From: Streptomyces syringium
Lineage (GTDB): Bacteria; Actinomycetota; Actinomycetes; Streptomycetales; Streptomycetaceae
Assembly (NCBI RefSeq): GCF_017876625.1
Contig: NZ_JAGIOH010000001.1
Coordinates: 3,679,501 to 3,743,500 of the forward strand
Reading direction: 5' to 3'
DNA length: 64,000 nt
The position numbers and the translations under genes are program-made. How positions within the stretch are numbered: position 1 is the stretch's first letter; each line of letters opens with the position of its first letter. Shown here in pieces: positions 26,439 through 36,242 of this stretch. The notes under the pieces were generated by a model. It was not told where the DNA came from and did not search any database. It was given only the letters and a program-made list of their open reading frames with translations.

Positions 26439-27725
26439 TTACGAGAGGAACGAGTTGATCTCGATCGTCTCGGTGCGGCCCGGGCCGACGCCGATCGCGG
26501 AGATCGGCGCGCCGGACATCTCCTCCAGCGCCTTCACGTAGGCCTGCGCGTTCTTCGGCAGGTCGGCGAAGGTCTTGGCCTTGGTGATGTCCTCGGACCA
26601 GCCCGGCAGCATTTCGTAGATCGGCTTCGCGTGGTGGAAGTCGCTCTGGCTGTAGGGCAGCTCCTCGACGCGCTTGCCGTCGATCTCGTACGCGACGCAG
26701 ACCGGGATCTGCTCCCAGCCCGTCAGCACGTCGAGCTTGGTGAGGAAGAAGTCCGTCAGGCCGTTGACGCGGGTCGCGTAGCGGGCGATGACCGCGTCGA
26801 ACCAGCCACAGCGGCGGTCACGGCCGGTGGTCACACCGCGCTCGCCACCGATGGTCCGCAGCGCCTCGCCGTCCTTGTCGAACAGCTCGGTCGGGAACGG
26901 GCCGGCGCCGACGCGCGTGGTGTACGCCTTGAGGATGCCGATCACCCGGCTGATCTTCGTGGGACCGACGCCGGCACCCGTGCAGGCGCCGCCCGCGGTC
27001 GGGTTCGACGAGGTCACGAAGGGGTACGTGCCGTGGTCGACGTCGAGCAGCGTGCCCTGGCCGCCCTCGAAGAGGACGACCTTGCCCTCGTCGATGGCGT
27101 TGTTCAGGATCAGCGTCGTGTCGGCCACGTACGGCTTGATCTGCTCGGCGTAGGTGAGCAGCTCCTCGACGATCGCGCCGGCCTCGATGGCCCGGCGGTT
27201 GTAGAGCTTCGCGAGGATCTGGTTCTTGAAGTCGAGGGCAGCCTCGACCTTCTGGGTCAGGATCGACTCGTCGTAGAGGTCCTGGACCCGGATGCCGACG
27301 CGGTTGATCTTGTCCGCGTAGGTCGGGCCGATACCGCGGCCCGTGGTGCCGATCTTCCGCGAGCCGAGGAAGCGTTCCGTCACCTTGTCCACGGTCGTGT
27401 GGTACGGCGTGATCAGATGCGCGTTACCGCTGAGCAGCAGCTTGGACGTGTCCACGCCGCGCTCGTTGAGTCCGCTCAGCTCGGAGAGCAGGACCGCCGG
27501 GTCGACGACGACACCGTTGCCGATCACCGGGGTACACCCCGGCGAGAGGATTCCGGAGGGGAGGAGATGCAGCGCGTATTTCTGGTCGCCTACGACGACC
27601 GTGTGGCCGGCGTTGTTGCCACCTTGGTAGCGCACCACATAGTCCACGGATCCACCGAGGAGGTCGGTGGCCTTTCCCTTGCCCTCGTCACCCCACTGAG
27701 CACCGAGCAGCACAAGTGCGGGCAC
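26439..27725 (-). CDS. purA: Adenylosuccinate synthetase
   Basis: 428 aa from the GTG at 27725, the usual length. GTP-dependent joining of IMP and aspartate, first committed step to AMP. P-loop-like QWGDEGKGK with catalytic Asp, NAGHTV with catalytic His, [14 protein letters not shown], and the C-terminal [17 protein letters not shown] are visible. GGAAGGGGTG lies upstream of the start; longer in-frame extensions lack family similarity. It is transcribed toward the kinase gene and shares a terminator with it. Confidence 0.97.
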   Translation of the reverse strand: MPALVLLGAQWGDEGKGKATDLLGGSVDYVVRYQGGNNAGHTVVVGDQKYALHLLPSGILSPGCTPVIGNGVVVDPAVLLSELSGLNERGVDTSKLLLSGNAHLITPYHTTVDKVTERFLGSRKIGTTGRGIGPTYADKINRVGIRVQDLYDESILTQKVEAALDFKNQILAKLYNRRAIEAGAIVEELLTYAEQIKPYVADTTLILNNAIDEGKVVLFEGGQGTLLDVDHGTYPFVTSSNPTAGGACTGAGVGPTKISRVIGILKAYTTRVGAGPFPTELFDKDGEALRTIGGERGVTTGRDRRCGWFDAVIARYATRVNGLTDFFLTKLDVLTGWEQIPVCVAYEIDGKRVEELPYSQSDFHHAKPIYEMLPGWSEDITKAKTFADLPKNAQAYVKALEEMSGAPISAIGVGPGRTETIEINSFLS

Positions 27726-27838
27726 AGGCGTACACCCCTTCCGGGCGGGGCATGTCCAACGTGCGTGGTGGCGTAATCCCGCCTTGTGCGGGGGTGCACC
27801 ATCGCTAGAGCCGTCGAACCGGTGCCCCGGATAGACGA

Positions 27839-27866
27839 AGCCCCTGGCGCAACAGCGACAGGGGCT
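27839..27866. other. Hairpin in the purA/DAGK divergent intergenic region
   Basis: AGCCCCTG and CAGGGGCT pair across a 12-nt loop. On the plus strand it is followed by CTTG and lies 35 nt before the next start codon; it could be a leader structure of that gene or part of the purA promoter region. Confidence 0.35.
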
Positions 27867-27900
27867 CTTGCACCGAGAGATTACCTGAGGAAGGACCGAG

Positions 27901-28854
27901 GTGTCGGCTCCAGACCCGACCGGGCAGCCTCTGCTCGTGATCATCGACCCGGTCGCACGGCGTGCGGACGGCGAGTCCGTACGGATCGCGAGGGATGTTC
28001 TGTGCGCCGGGGCGGCGGCGAAAATCTGTCTCACGGACGGCCCGGAGGACGTTTCCAGAGCCCTGTCGCGGCGTAACCGGCGCCCGGTCGTGATCGGCGA
28101 CGACCGTGCGCTGCTGCGGGTCGTGGGCCTGTTGCACCGGCGCCGGGAATTGGCCGAATCCGCTCTGTCGGTGGTCCCGGTCGGCGCGCCGCACACGGTC
28201 GCGCTGGCGCACGCGCTCGGCGTGCCGCGCGGGCCCGTGGCGGCCGCCCGGGCGGTGCTGGACGGCGCGCCGCATCCACTGGACCTGCTGGTCGACGACA
28301 GCGACGCGGTGGTGCTGGGTGAGGTGTGCGTGCCGGACGGGTACGTCCCGGGAGCGTCCCCCTACGCGGCCGGGGACGGGGCGGACGGCGGCCGGCACCC
28401 GGACGGCGGTCCGGAGGTCCCGGGCGACCCCGTCGGGCCCGTGGAGCCCGGCGAGCCGGCCGTGCCCCGGCGGCAGGCCCTGACGGCGGGCGGGCACCAG
28501 AGCTGGTGGTCCCCGGCCGCCCGGACCGCCCGGACGGCCCTGGCGCTGCTCACGGGCCCCGCGGCGCGCCATGCGCTGCCGTCCTGCACCCGGCTGCGGG
28601 TGGAGGCGGACGGGGTGCTGCTGGCGGATCTGGACCAGCCCGTGGAGCGGGTGACGGTGTCGGTCGTGAACGGCCTCGCGGAGGTCGTGGTCCACCACCG
28701 CTCCGCGGACCGCCCGGTGCGGGCGCGGGCCCGCGCGGTCACGGTCTCCGGGCCGGACTTCCGCTACCGCGCCGACGAGGTGGGCGCGGGCCCGGTCCGC
28801 AGCCGCACCTGGACGGTCCGGCCGGAGGCGTGGCGGCTGACGCTGCCGCGCTGA
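27901..28854 (+). CDS. Diacylglycerol-kinase-like protein with altered catalytic loops
   Basis: 317 aa, GTG start with GAGGAAGG upstream. The overall plan ([17 protein letters not shown], then [16 protein letters not shown], then [18 protein letters not shown], and a C-terminal beta-sandwich with [28 protein letters not shown]) follows the DAGK/lipid kinase family. The ATP-binding GGDGT is GDDRA here and GTGNDFAR is GAPHTVAL, so catalysis is doubtful. A central Gly/Pro/Asp-rich insert (about 145-175) is unusual. It may bind lipid without phosphorylating it, or act on another substrate. Confidence 0.7.
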   Translation: MSAPDPTGQPLLVIIDPVARRADGESVRIARDVLCAGAAAKICLTDGPEDVSRALSRRNRRPVVIGDDRALLRVVGLLHRRRELAESALSVVPVGAPHTVALAHALGVPRGPVAAARAVLDGAPHPLDLLVDDSDAVVLGEVCVPDGYVPGASPYAAGDGADGGRHPDGGPEVPGDPVGPVEPGEPAVPRRQALTAGGHQSWWSPAARTARTALALLTGPAARHALPSCTRLRVEADGVLLADLDQPVERVTVSVVNGLAEVVVHHRSADRPVRARARAVTVSGPDFRYRADEVGAGPVRSRTWTVRPEAWRLTLPR

Positions 28855-28871
28855 GGCCACGCCGAGGGGGC

Positions 28872-29531
28872 TCACCCGCCCGGTGTCACCAGGCCCGCCT
28901 CGTAGGCGAAGACCGCCGCCTGGGTGCGGTCGCGCAGTCCCAGCTTCACCAGGATGCGGCTGACGTGCGTCTTGACGGTGGACTCGGCCACGACGAGACG
29001 GGTGGCGATCTCGGAGTTGGAGCGGCCCTGGGCGACCAGCACCAGGACCTCGGTCTCGCGCTCGGTGAGATCGGCGATCCGCTCCTGGCTGGGCGGCTTG
29101 GGCGTGCCGAGGCGGGAGAACTCCTGGATGAGCCGCTTGGTGACCGTGGGCGCGAGGAGCGCCTCGCCGTCGGCGACGACGCGCACGCCGTCGGCGAGCT
29201 GGCGGGCCGAGGCGTCCTTGAGCAGGAAGCCGCTGGCCCCGGCCCGGAGCGCCTGGTAGACGTACTCGTCGAGGTCGAAGGTGGTGAGCACCAGCACCTT
29301 CGCCCCCTCGTCGGCGGCGACGATCTCGCGGGTCGCCTCCAGTCCGTTGAGCACGGGCATGCGGATGTCCATCAGGACGACGTCGGGGCGCAGCGCCGCG
29401 ACCTGCTCGACGGCCTGCCGGCCGTCCACGGCCTCGCCGACGACCTCGATGTCGGGCTGGGCGTTCAGCAGGACGGAGAAGCCCTCACGGACCATCATCT
29501 GGTCGTCCACGATCAGCACACGGATGGTCAT
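28872..29531 (-). CDS. NarL/LuxR-type response regulator
   Basis: 219 aa. Receiver with DDQ at 9-11, phospho-acceptor D55 in VVLMDIRMP, LVLTTFD and the Lys of FLLKDAS; LuxR-type helix-turn-helix LTERETEVLVLVAQGRSNSEIATRLVVAESTVKTHVSRILVKLGLRDRTQAAVFAYE. Its ATG overlaps the kinase stop by 4 nt, so kinase and regulator are co-translated. Confidence 0.95.
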   Translation of the reverse strand: MTIRVLIVDDQMMVREGFSVLLNAQPDIEVVGEAVDGRQAVEQVAALRPDVVLMDIRMPVLNGLEATREIVAADEGAKVLVLTTFDLDEYVYQALRAGASGFLLKDASARQLADGVRVVADGEALLAPTVTKRLIQEFSRLGTPKPPSQERIADLTERETEVLVLVAQGRSNSEIATRLVVAESTVKTHVSRILVKLGLRDRTQAAVFAYEAGLVTPGG

Positions 29532-30856
29532 GCCGCTGCCTCGCCGACCGCGACGGGCAGGAAGGCGGCGATCTCGTAGCCGCCCTCGTCGGTGGCCTCC
29601 GCCGTCATCTCGCCGCCGAGCATGGTGACGCGTTCGCGCATGCCGAGCACCCCGTGCCCGGCGCCCGGGGAGGGCTTGGCGAGCCGGTTCGGCGGGCCGT
29701 TGACGACCCGCAGGCCGAGGCCGCCGAGGACGTAGGAGATCTCCACCCGCGCGTGCGCGCCGGGCGCGTGGCGCAGCACGTTGCTGAGCGCCTCCTGGAC
29801 GATGCGGTAGGCGGACAGCTCCACACCCTGCGGCAGGGGCCGCACCGAGCCCGTCGTGACCCGCTCGACGTCCAGCCCGGCCGAGCGGACGTTGTCGAGC
29901 AGCCCGTCGAGGGCCGCGAGGGTGGGCTGCGGGGCCTCGGGGTCGGCGAAGGCGTCGGGGTTCTCCGACCGTACGACGCCGAGCACGCGGCGCAGCTCGG
30001 TCAGCGCGGCGACGGCGTTCTCCCGGATCGTCTGGAAGGCGGCGGCCAGCTCGGGCGGGGTGTCCTGGACCCGGTAGGGGGCGGCCTCGGCCTGGATGGC
30101 GACGACGGACATGTGGTGCGCGACCACGTCGTGCAGCTCGCGGGCGATGGTCGTGCGCTCCTCCAGCACGGTCCGCCGGGACCGCTCGACCTCGGTGACG
30201 GCCACCTGGGCGACGACCTGCTGCTTGGTCTCGCGCAGCCCGCGCACGGCGAGGACGACGAAGAGCACGAAGCCGGAGAAGACCATCATCTGGAACATGT
30301 CGGAGAGGACGTAGCCGTCACCGTAGGGCTGGGCCGTCCGCAGGAACACGGCGAAGAAGAGCCCTATGGCACCGGTGAGCAGCCACATCTCGGCGGCGGT
30401 GCGCGGGCGCGTCCGCAGTGCCACGACCAGCATCACGGCGAGGTGGGAGAAGAAACCTCCCGGGGACCACGGCCCGAAGCCGTACGTGCCCAGGAACACC
30501 CCGGTGAAGACCATCGAGCCGATCGACAGCCACCACGCGCCGACCGGCCGGAAGAGGGTCATGACCATCGGCACGCCGACCATCAGCGCCGCGAAGAGCC
30601 CGAAGGTGCTGCCCTCGCGTTCGGCGGTCCCCATCATGACGACGAGGGTGAAGCCGACGAGCGTCGCGTGCGGGAACCACCGTGTGCAGCGCGCGGCACG
30701 CCGCGGCAGCCTGCGGACCAGGACGTGGTCCGCGGCGAGCGGCGGCAGCGGGCGGAAGGCGAAGGCGTCGGTGAACAGGTCCTCGCGGAGCCCGCTCAGC
30801 GCGCCTTTCGCCATCCGCAGCTCATTGCGCGGGGTGGTCTCATAGGTGTCGGTCAC
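29528..30856 (-). CDS. HisKA_3-type sensor histidine kinase
   Basis: About 442 aa; the GTG at 30856 is preferred over a TTG six codons upstream. Around six membrane helices between residues 55 and 210 form the sensor. HisKA_3 motif RTTIARELHDVVAHHMSVVAIQAEAAPYR holds the phospho-His; HATPase_c has YRIVQEALSNVLRHAPGA and GHGVLGMRERVTMLGG. It is encoded before its regulator at 28872. The signal is unknown. The upstream region (30857-30938) separates it from the kyn operon. Confidence 0.92.
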   Translation of the reverse strand: MTDTYETTPRNELRMAKGALSGLREDLFTDAFAFRPLPPLAADHVLVRRLPRRAARCTRWFPHATLVGFTLVVMMGTAEREGSTFGLFAALMVGVPMVMTLFRPVGAWWLSIGSMVFTGVFLGTYGFGPWSPGGFFSHLAVMLVVALRTRPRTAAEMWLLTGAIGLFFAVFLRTAQPYGDGYVLSDMFQMMVFSGFVLFVVLAVRGLRETKQQVVAQVAVTEVERSRRTVLEERTTIARELHDVVAHHMSVVAIQAEAAPYRVQDTPPELAAAFQTIRENAVAALTELRRVLGVVRSENPDAFADPEAPQPTLAALDGLLDNVRSAGLDVERVTTGSVRPLPQGVELSAYRIVQEALSNVLRHAPGAHARVEISYVLGGLGLRVVNGPPNRLAKPSPGAGHGVLGMRERVTMLGGEMTAEATDEGGYEIAAFLPVAVGEAAA

Positions 30857-30938
30857 GTCAACAACCGTAGGCAAGGGGTTCGCGGAAAGCGTCCGCTTGG
30901 ATGCGGATGTACGGGGGTCCGTCTCAAGTACTACGCGG

Positions 30939-31772
30939 CTACGGCACGGCTGTGACGTGCGGTTGTCCGGTGAGGGCGGCCACCAGCACCGCGCACGCGG
31001 GTGTGCCGGGAGTCACAGGCGCGAAGTGACCGACACCACCGAGGGCCCGGACCTCGGCCACACCGGCCGCCGCGCGGGCGGCGGCCGCGTAGCGGTGGGA
31101 GAACTCGACGGGCACGACGAGGTCCGCGGCGCCGTGCAGGAGCGTCACGGGCGCGCGGGCGGGCAGGCACCGGACGGGGTCGACGTCCCGGCCGTCGCCC
31201 CCGCCGAGCAGTTCCTCGACGATGCCGTCGCCGAGCCGCAGCTCCCGTGCCCGCTCCAGGTCCGTGACGGCCGCCACGGCGACGACCCCGTCCACGGCCG
31301 GGGCGGCGGGCGCCCGCCCGGTCGCGGACGCCGCCCAGAGGGCGAGGTGGCCGCCCGCCGAGTGGCCGGCGAGCAGATGCCGGGCGGCGGGCCGGCGGGA
31401 CCGCGCTTCCAGGTCCTCCAGGGTCCGCAGGGCACCCAGGACGTCGTCGAAGGTCTGCGGCGTGCCGCCGCCACCGCCGAGCCGGCGGTACTCCACGAGC
31501 GCCACGTCCACGCCGTGCCGGGCCAGCTCGGCGGCCAGCGGCGAGAGGTGCCACCGGTCGTAGGTCTCGCGCCAGAAGCCGCCGTGCAGGAGCGTCACCC
31601 GGGTGCCCGTCGGCCGGGCCGCCGCGTAGCGGCCGACCACCTGGCTGGGGTGGTCGCCGTACGCGACGGTCTCGTCCGGGGGGACGTGGGGAAGGCCGCA
31701 CATCGCGGCGTACTCGACGTCGTCGAGATCCTCCTCGGTCACGGCGCCTTCGGTCACGGCGCCTTCGGTCAC
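30939..31772 (-). CDS. Alpha/beta hydrolase, probable kynurenine formamidase
   Basis: 277 aa. The N-formylkynurenine hydrolysis role rests on context and motifs: oxyanion HGG in TLLHGGFWRETYD, nucleophile elbow GHSAGGH, acidic residue region LLHGAADLVVPVEFS and a catalytic His in GVGHFAP. It follows kynureninase with a GTGA overlap, behind tryptophan dioxygenase. The first codons are a 15-bp repeat (GTGACCGAAGGCGCC twice, then GTGACCGAGGAG), giving three equivalent in-frame GTG starts at 31772, 31757 and 31742; the third has the best match to family starts. Confidence 0.8.
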   Translation of the reverse strand: MTEGAVTEGAVTEEDLDDVEYAAMCGLPHVPPDETVAYGDHPSQVVGRYAAARPTGTRVTLLHGGFWRETYDRWHLSPLAAELARHGVDVALVEYRRLGGGGGTPQTFDDVLGALRTLEDLEARSRRPAARHLLAGHSAGGHLALWAASATGRAPAAPAVDGVVAVAAVTDLERARELRLGDGIVEELLGGGDGRDVDPVRCLPARAPVTLLHGAADLVVPVEFSHRYAAAARAAAGVAEVRALGGVGHFAPVTPGTPACAVLVAALTGQPHVTAVP

Positions 31773-33001
31773 GGCGTCCTCGGTCCCGGACCCGGCACCT
31801 CGGCCAGGACCTCGGCGAGTACCCGCGCGGCCCGCTCCGCGTCGGCGAAGGAGGTGTAGAGCGGGGTGAAGCCGAAGCGCAGGACGTCCGGGCGGCGGAA
31901 GTCGCCGACGACGCCCCGGCGGACGAGTTCGGCCATGACCCCGCCCGCGTCGGGGCAGCGCAGCGACACCTGGCTGCCGCGTTCACTGTGCGGGGTGGGG
32001 GTGAGGCACTCCAGACGGCCCTTCGGCACGTACTCCTCGACGCGGCGCACGAAGAAGTCCGTGAGGGCGAGGCTCTTGGCCCGTACGGCCTCGACGCTCA
32101 CGCCGTCCCACACGTCCAGGGCCGCGTCGAGGGCGAGGAGCGACAGGATGTCGGGGGTGCCGACCCGGCCCCGGGCGGCGCCCTCGGCGGGGGCGTAGGC
32201 GGGGGCCATGGCGAAGGGGTCGGCGTGGGAGTTCCAGCCGGGCAGCGGCGAGTCGAAGCGGTCCTGCAGCTCGCGCCGCACATAGAGGTACGCGGGCGAA
32301 CCGGGGCCGCCGTTGAGGTACTTGTACGTGCAGCCGACGGCGAGGTCCACCCCGTGCGCGTCGAGCCCGACGGGCAGGGCGCCCGCGCTGTGGCACAGGT
32401 CCCAGACGACGAGCGCCCCGGCGGCGTGCGCGGCGGCCGTCGTGCCGGGCAGGTCGTGCAGGCGGCCGGTGCGGTAGTCGACGTGGTTGACGAGCGCGAC
32501 GGCGGTGCGCGGGCCGAGGGCGGCGGGCAGGTCGCCCGCCGCGACGGGCCGCAGCGTACGGCCCGTCAGCCGGGCCGCGGACTCGGCGATGTAGCCGTCG
32601 GTGGGGAACGTCGCCTCGTCCACGAGGATCTCGTCGCGCTCCTCGCCGGCCATGCGGACGGCGGCGACGACGGCCTTGAAGACGTTGACGCTCGTCGAGT
32701 CGCCCACGACGACCTGGCCGGGCGCGGCCCCGACGAGCCGGCCGATCCGGTCCCCGACCCGCTCGGGCGCCGTCCACCACCCGGACTCGTCCCAGGAGCG
32801 GATGCGCAGCCGCCCCCATTCGCGCTCGACGACGTCGGCGAGCCGGCCGGCTACGGCGCGGGGCAGGGCGCCGAGGGAGTTCCCGTCGAGGTAGGCGCCC
32901 TCGGCGAGGTCGTCGAGGGCGAACGCGGCGCGCTTGGCGCGCAGTTCGTCGGCGGCGTCGAGCGTGGCCGCTTCGCTCGTCGTCGGGTCGAGGTCAGACA
33001 T
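31769..33001 (-). CDS. kynU: Kynureninase
   Basis: 410 aa from the ATG at 33001, which overlaps the end of the dioxygenase gene by 8 nt. PLP enzyme cleaving kynurenine to anthranilate and alanine. Motifs: YLDGNSLGALP at the N-terminus, VVGDSTSVNVFKA, DLCHSAGALPVGL and the Schiff-base Lys in GCTYKYLNGGPGSPAYLYVRR; the C-terminus has SERGSQVSLR and RPDVLRFGFTPLYTSF. It is the middle gene of a three-gene tryptophan degradation operon. Confidence 0.95.
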   Translation of the reverse strand: MSDLDPTTSEAATLDAADELRAKRAAFALDDLAEGAYLDGNSLGALPRAVAGRLADVVEREWGRLRIRSWDESGWWTAPERVGDRIGRLVGAAPGQVVVGDSTSVNVFKAVVAAVRMAGEERDEILVDEATFPTDGYIAESAARLTGRTLRPVAAGDLPAALGPRTAVALVNHVDYRTGRLHDLPGTTAAAHAAGALVVWDLCHSAGALPVGLDAHGVDLAVGCTYKYLNGGPGSPAYLYVRRELQDRFDSPLPGWNSHADPFAMAPAYAPAEGAARGRVGTPDILSLLALDAALDVWDGVSVEAVRAKSLALTDFFVRRVEEYVPKGRLECLTPTPHSERGSQVSLRCPDAGGVMAELVRRGVVGDFRRPDVLRFGFTPLYTSFADAERAARVLAEVLAEVPGPGPRTP

Positions 33002-33863
33002 GGCTGCGCGCCGTCCACAGCTCGGGGAAGACGTTCTTCGTCGCACGCCGCTCCAGCCAGGCCACCCCCGCCGAACCGCCCGTTCCCACCTTCGAGCCCA
33101 TGGCCCGCCGGGTGGCGACGAGGTGGTCGTTGCGCCAGCGCCAGACCAGCTCCGCCACCTCGGTCAGGGCCTCGCCCAGCCGGCACGCCTCGCTGTTCTG
33201 GTCGCCCGCGTAGACGCGCTGCCAGACCTCCTCGACCGCCGGGTCGGGGACGTACCGCTCGGAGACGTCACGGTCGTGGACGCTGTCGGGTACCGCGTGT
33301 CCGAGCCGCCCGAGGTAGCGCAGCACCTCGTCGTACAGGCTCGGCTCGTGCAGCGCCTTCTCCAGCTCCGCGTGGACCCGCGGCGTGCCCTGGTGCGGGA
33401 CCAGCATGGACGCGGACTTGTCGCCGAGCAGGAACTCCAGCCGGCGGTACATCGCGGACTGGAAGCCCGAGCCGTCACCGAGCGCGGCACGGAAGCCGTT
33501 GAACTGCACCGGCGTCAGGTGCGCGAGCGGCTCCCAGGAGGCGTTGAGCGATTCGAGCTCGTACGTGGACCGCTTGAGCGCGGCCATCGCGGTCGGCAGG
33601 TCGTCCTCGCGCAGCGCCTTCGCGGCGGTCTCCCACTCGTGCACGATGACCGTGAACCACAGCTCCATGACCTGCGTGGTGACGAGGAAGACCATCTCGC
33701 CGGGGTCGTCGGAGAGCGTCTTCTGGAGGTGGGTGAGGACGGAGGCCCGGACGTAGTCCTCGTACGGGGTGGACCCCTCGAAGTCGAGGTTCGGGGCCGC
33801 GGGGGGCTCCGGCTCGACGGTGCCCTGCGGGGCGTGGGGGCGGGACGGTTGCGGCTGCGACAT
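32994..33863 (-). CDS. Tryptophan 2,3-dioxygenase
   Basis: 289 aa from the ATG at 33863, with GAGGAGA upstream. Haem enzyme opening the indole ring of tryptophan. Family motifs: TPYEDYVRASVL, VFLVTTQVMELWFTVIVHEW, TPVQFNGFRAALGDGSGFQSAMYRRLEFLLGDK and the haem-ligand region WRWRNDHLVATRRAMGSKVGTGGSAGVAWL. Together with the next two genes it yields anthranilate, which Streptomyces can use for primary or secondary metabolism. No actinomycin-type genes are nearby. Confidence 0.95.
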   Translation of the reverse strand: MSQPQPSRPHAPQGTVEPEPPAAPNLDFEGSTPYEDYVRASVLTHLQKTLSDDPGEMVFLVTTQVMELWFTVIVHEWETAAKALREDDLPTAMAALKRSTYELESLNASWEPLAHLTPVQFNGFRAALGDGSGFQSAMYRRLEFLLGDKSASMLVPHQGTPRVHAELEKALHEPSLYDEVLRYLGRLGHAVPDSVHDRDVSERYVPDPAVEEVWQRVYAGDQNSEACRLGEALTEVAELVWRWRNDHLVATRRAMGSKVGTGGSAGVAWLERRATKNVFPELWTARSHV

Positions 33864-34078
33864 CGCTGTCTCCTCGGCAAAACGTACTCCGGGTAGCGGT
33901 CCGCCCCTTCCTGTCGGCATCGGAGCCCCGGTCCCCTGCGCGCATCATGCGTCCCGAAGGCGGATTCCTGCAAGGGGTGTCGCTGTGCAGGGCGTTTCCG
34001 CTGCGCGGGGCGTTGTCCCGGTGCGGGCCGGGTTCGTAGGGCCCGGGACCGTGGGCGTGTGCGGGCGGTGCAGACAGC

Positions 34079-34110
34079 CGGAACGCCTCACCCGAAGGCG
34101 AGGCGTTCCG
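34079..34110 (-). terminator. Terminator downstream of the DUF3151 gene
   Basis: CGGAACGCCTC pairs perfectly with GAGGCGTTCCG across a 10-nt loop, 26 nt beyond the stop. The rest of 33864-34078 shows no gene. Confidence 0.7.
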
Positions 34111-34135
34111 GCCGATGCGCTGTGGGGCTGCCGCG

Positions 34136-34549
34136 TCAGCCCAGGGTGTTGGCGGCCGTCGGCGAGCTGTCCCGCAGGAACGTCGAGCAGCGCTCGTGCT
34201 CCTCGTGCTCGCCGATGGCGCCCGCCGCGCGGGCGAGGGCGTGCAGGGCACGCAGGAAGCCGCGGTTCGGCTCGTGCTCGAAGGGCACCGGGCCGTGGCC
34301 CTTCCAGCCGCTGCGCCGCAGCGCGTCCAGGCCGCGGTGGTAGCCGGTGCGGGCGTACGCGTACGACTCGACGACCCGGCCGCCCTCGAACGCCTCGTCG
34401 GCGAGCTGCGCCCACGCGAGCGAGGACGCCGGGTACTTCGCGGCGACCTCGGCGGGGGCCGCCCCGGAGGCGAGCAGCTCACGCGGCTCCGGGTCGTCGG
34501 GCAGGTGGGTCGGGGGCGGTCCCCCGAGCAGGTTCTCGTGAATCGACAT
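34136..34549 (-). CDS. DUF3151 family protein
   Basis: 137 aa, helical and soluble. NLLGGPPPTHLPDDPE at the N-terminus, AWAQLADEAFEGGRVVESYAYARTGYHRGLDALRRSGWKGHGPVPFEHEPNRGFLRALHALARAA in the middle match the actinobacterial DUF3151 family. Its function is unknown. It is a single-gene unit between the kyn operon and an MFS exporter, followed by a clear hairpin. The tetratricopeptide-like helical pattern is only suggestive. Confidence 0.88.
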   Translation of the reverse strand: MSIHENLLGGPPPTHLPDDPEPRELLASGAAPAEVAAKYPASSLAWAQLADEAFEGGRVVESYAYARTGYHRGLDALRRSGWKGHGPVPFEHEPNRGFLRALHALARAAGAIGEHEEHERCSTFLRDSSPTAANTLG

Positions 34550-34688
34550 GACCCCCAGTCTGCCTTGTCACCAGCCCAGCCGGACCCGGTCGAATGCCGG
34601 CCCGCACGGACCCACGGCCCGAGCCCCCACCAATCCCCTCCCACCCGCTCACGGGAGGGGCACCGCCCCGCGCAGCGGCACCGCACTG

Positions 34689-36242
34689 TCACGAACCGCC
34701 GGACGCGGTGGCGGCGTCCCCCGGGTCCAGCGGAGGTGAAGACACCCCGCAGTGGTACGTCGTCTCCGGGCGGCAGCACTTCCGGCCGCGCGCCGCGCGC
34801 GGACGGGTGCCCACCGTCCACCACGCCAGCCCCGCCCCCGCCACCAGCGTGCCCGCGCACCAGAACATCGCCCGGCGGAACGTGTCCTCGAAGCCCGCGG
34901 GATCGCGGTAGACGTCCGGGCCCATGCCCGCGAGCAGCGGCAGCGCGGCGACGGCGATGAGGCCCGCCGCGCGGGCGGCGGCGTTGTTGATGCCGCTGGC
35001 CAGGCCCGCGCGGGCGACCTCGACGGAGGCGAGGACCGTCGCGGTGAGCGGCGCGACCAGGATCACCATGCCCAGGCCGAGGACGACGAGGGCGGGCAGC
35101 ACGTCCCGCCAGTACACCGCGTCCGGCCCGGCACGGGTCATGAGCAGCATGCCCGCCGCGCACAGCAGCGGCCCGACGGTCAGGGGGAGGCGGGGCCCGA
35201 TGCGGGTCGCGATCCGGCCGGAGCGGGCCGACAGCAGCAGCATCAGCACCGTCGTGGGCAGCAGCGCGGTCCCGGCGGCGAGCGCGGACCAGCCGACCAC
35301 GACCTGGAGCTGGAGGACCGAGAGGAAGAAGAAGCCGCCGAAGGCCGCGTACACGCACACCGTGACCCCGTTGACGGCCGAGAACATCCGGCTGGCGAAG
35401 ATCCCCGGCGGCAGCATCGGGTCGGGACGGTGCGCCTCGACGTGGACGAACGCCGCGCCCAGCAGCACCCCGGCGACCGCCGGGCCGATCACCCACGGCG
35501 AGGCGCCCTTGTCGGGGGCGGCGATCAGCGCGTAGGTCACCGCACCGAGGGCCAGCGCGCCGAGGGTCGCGCCGAGTACGTCGAAGCGGCCGTGCGCGCC
35601 GGGGTCGCGCGTTTCGGGGACGTGTTTCAGGGCGACCGGAACACACACGGCGGCGAGCGGCAGATTGATCAGGAACACCCAGCGCCAGCCCGGTCCGTCC
35701 ACCAGATAGCCGCCGACGAAGGGGCCGACCGCCGCGGCCACCCCGCCCAGCCCGGACCACGCGCCGACCGCCCCGGCCCGGTCGTCGGGGTGGAAGACCG
35801 CCTGGATCAGCGCCAGTGAGCCGGGGGTGAGCAGCGCCCCGCCGATGCCCTGGAGCGCCCGCGCCGCGATCAGCACCCCGGCGTCCGGCGCCAGCCCGCA
35901 CAGCAGGGAGGCGAGGGCGAACCACACCACGCCGATCACGAACACCCGCCGCCGCCCGAACCGGTCGCCCAGGGCGCCGCCCAGCAGGATCAGCGAGGCG
36001 AGGGTGAGCATGTAGCCGTTGACGGTCCACTGGAGGACGGGCAGGTCCGCGTCGAGATCGGCGCCGATGCGGGGCAGGGCCACATTGACGACGGTGCTGT
36101 CCAGCAGCGCCATCCCCGAGCCGAGGACGGCGGTCAGCAGCACCCAGCGGCCGACGGGGGTACCCAGACGTACGGCGTCGGCGGCGGGCTCCTGCGGGAC
36201 GGTGTCCGGATCGGTCACCGGCTCCCACGAAGGGTCGCTCAT
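34689..36242 (-). CDS. MFS drug exporter, EmrB/QacA (DHA2, 14-helix) type
   Basis: 517 aa from the ATG at 36242. Fourteen predicted helices; motif A GGALGDRFGRRRVF, motif C GSGMALLDSTVVNVALPRIGADL in the first helix with the conserved Asp, and QWTVNGYMLTLASLILLGG are characteristic of the proton-driven drug exporters. The C-terminal tail is cytoplasmic with four Cys/His residues (RKCCRPETTYHCG), which is unusual for the family. No adjacent TetR or MarR regulator is seen, so its substrate is unknown. Confidence 0.93.
   Translation of the reverse strand: MSDPSWEPVTDPDTVPQEPAADAVRLGTPVGRWVLLTAVLGSGMALLDSTVVNVALPRIGADLDADLPVLQWTVNGYMLTLASLILLGGALGDRFGRRRVFVIGVVWFALASLLCGLAPDAGVLIAARALQGIGGALLTPGSLALIQAVFHPDDRAGAVGAWSGLGGVAAAVGPFVGGYLVDGPGWRWVFLINLPLAAVCVPVALKHVPETRDPGAHGRFDVLGATLGALALGAVTYALIAAPDKGASPWVIGPAVAGVLLGAAFVHVEAHRPDPMLPPGIFASRMFSAVNGVTVCVYAAFGGFFFLSVLQLQVVVGWSALAAGTALLPTTVLMLLLSARSGRIATRIGPRLPLTVGPLLCAAGMLLMTRAGPDAVYWRDVLPALVVLGLGMVILVAPLTATVLASVEVARAGLASGINNAAARAAGLIAVAALPLLAGMGPDVYRDPAGFEDTFRRAMFWCAGTLVAGAGLAWWTVGTRPRAARGRKCCRPETTYHCGVSSPPLDPGDAATASGGS

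Noticed and set aside
29528..33863. A secondary-metabolite cluster around the kyn genes
   Set aside because: No synthetase, ketosynthase or tailoring genes are adjacent; the three genes form a simple tryptophan degradation operon.
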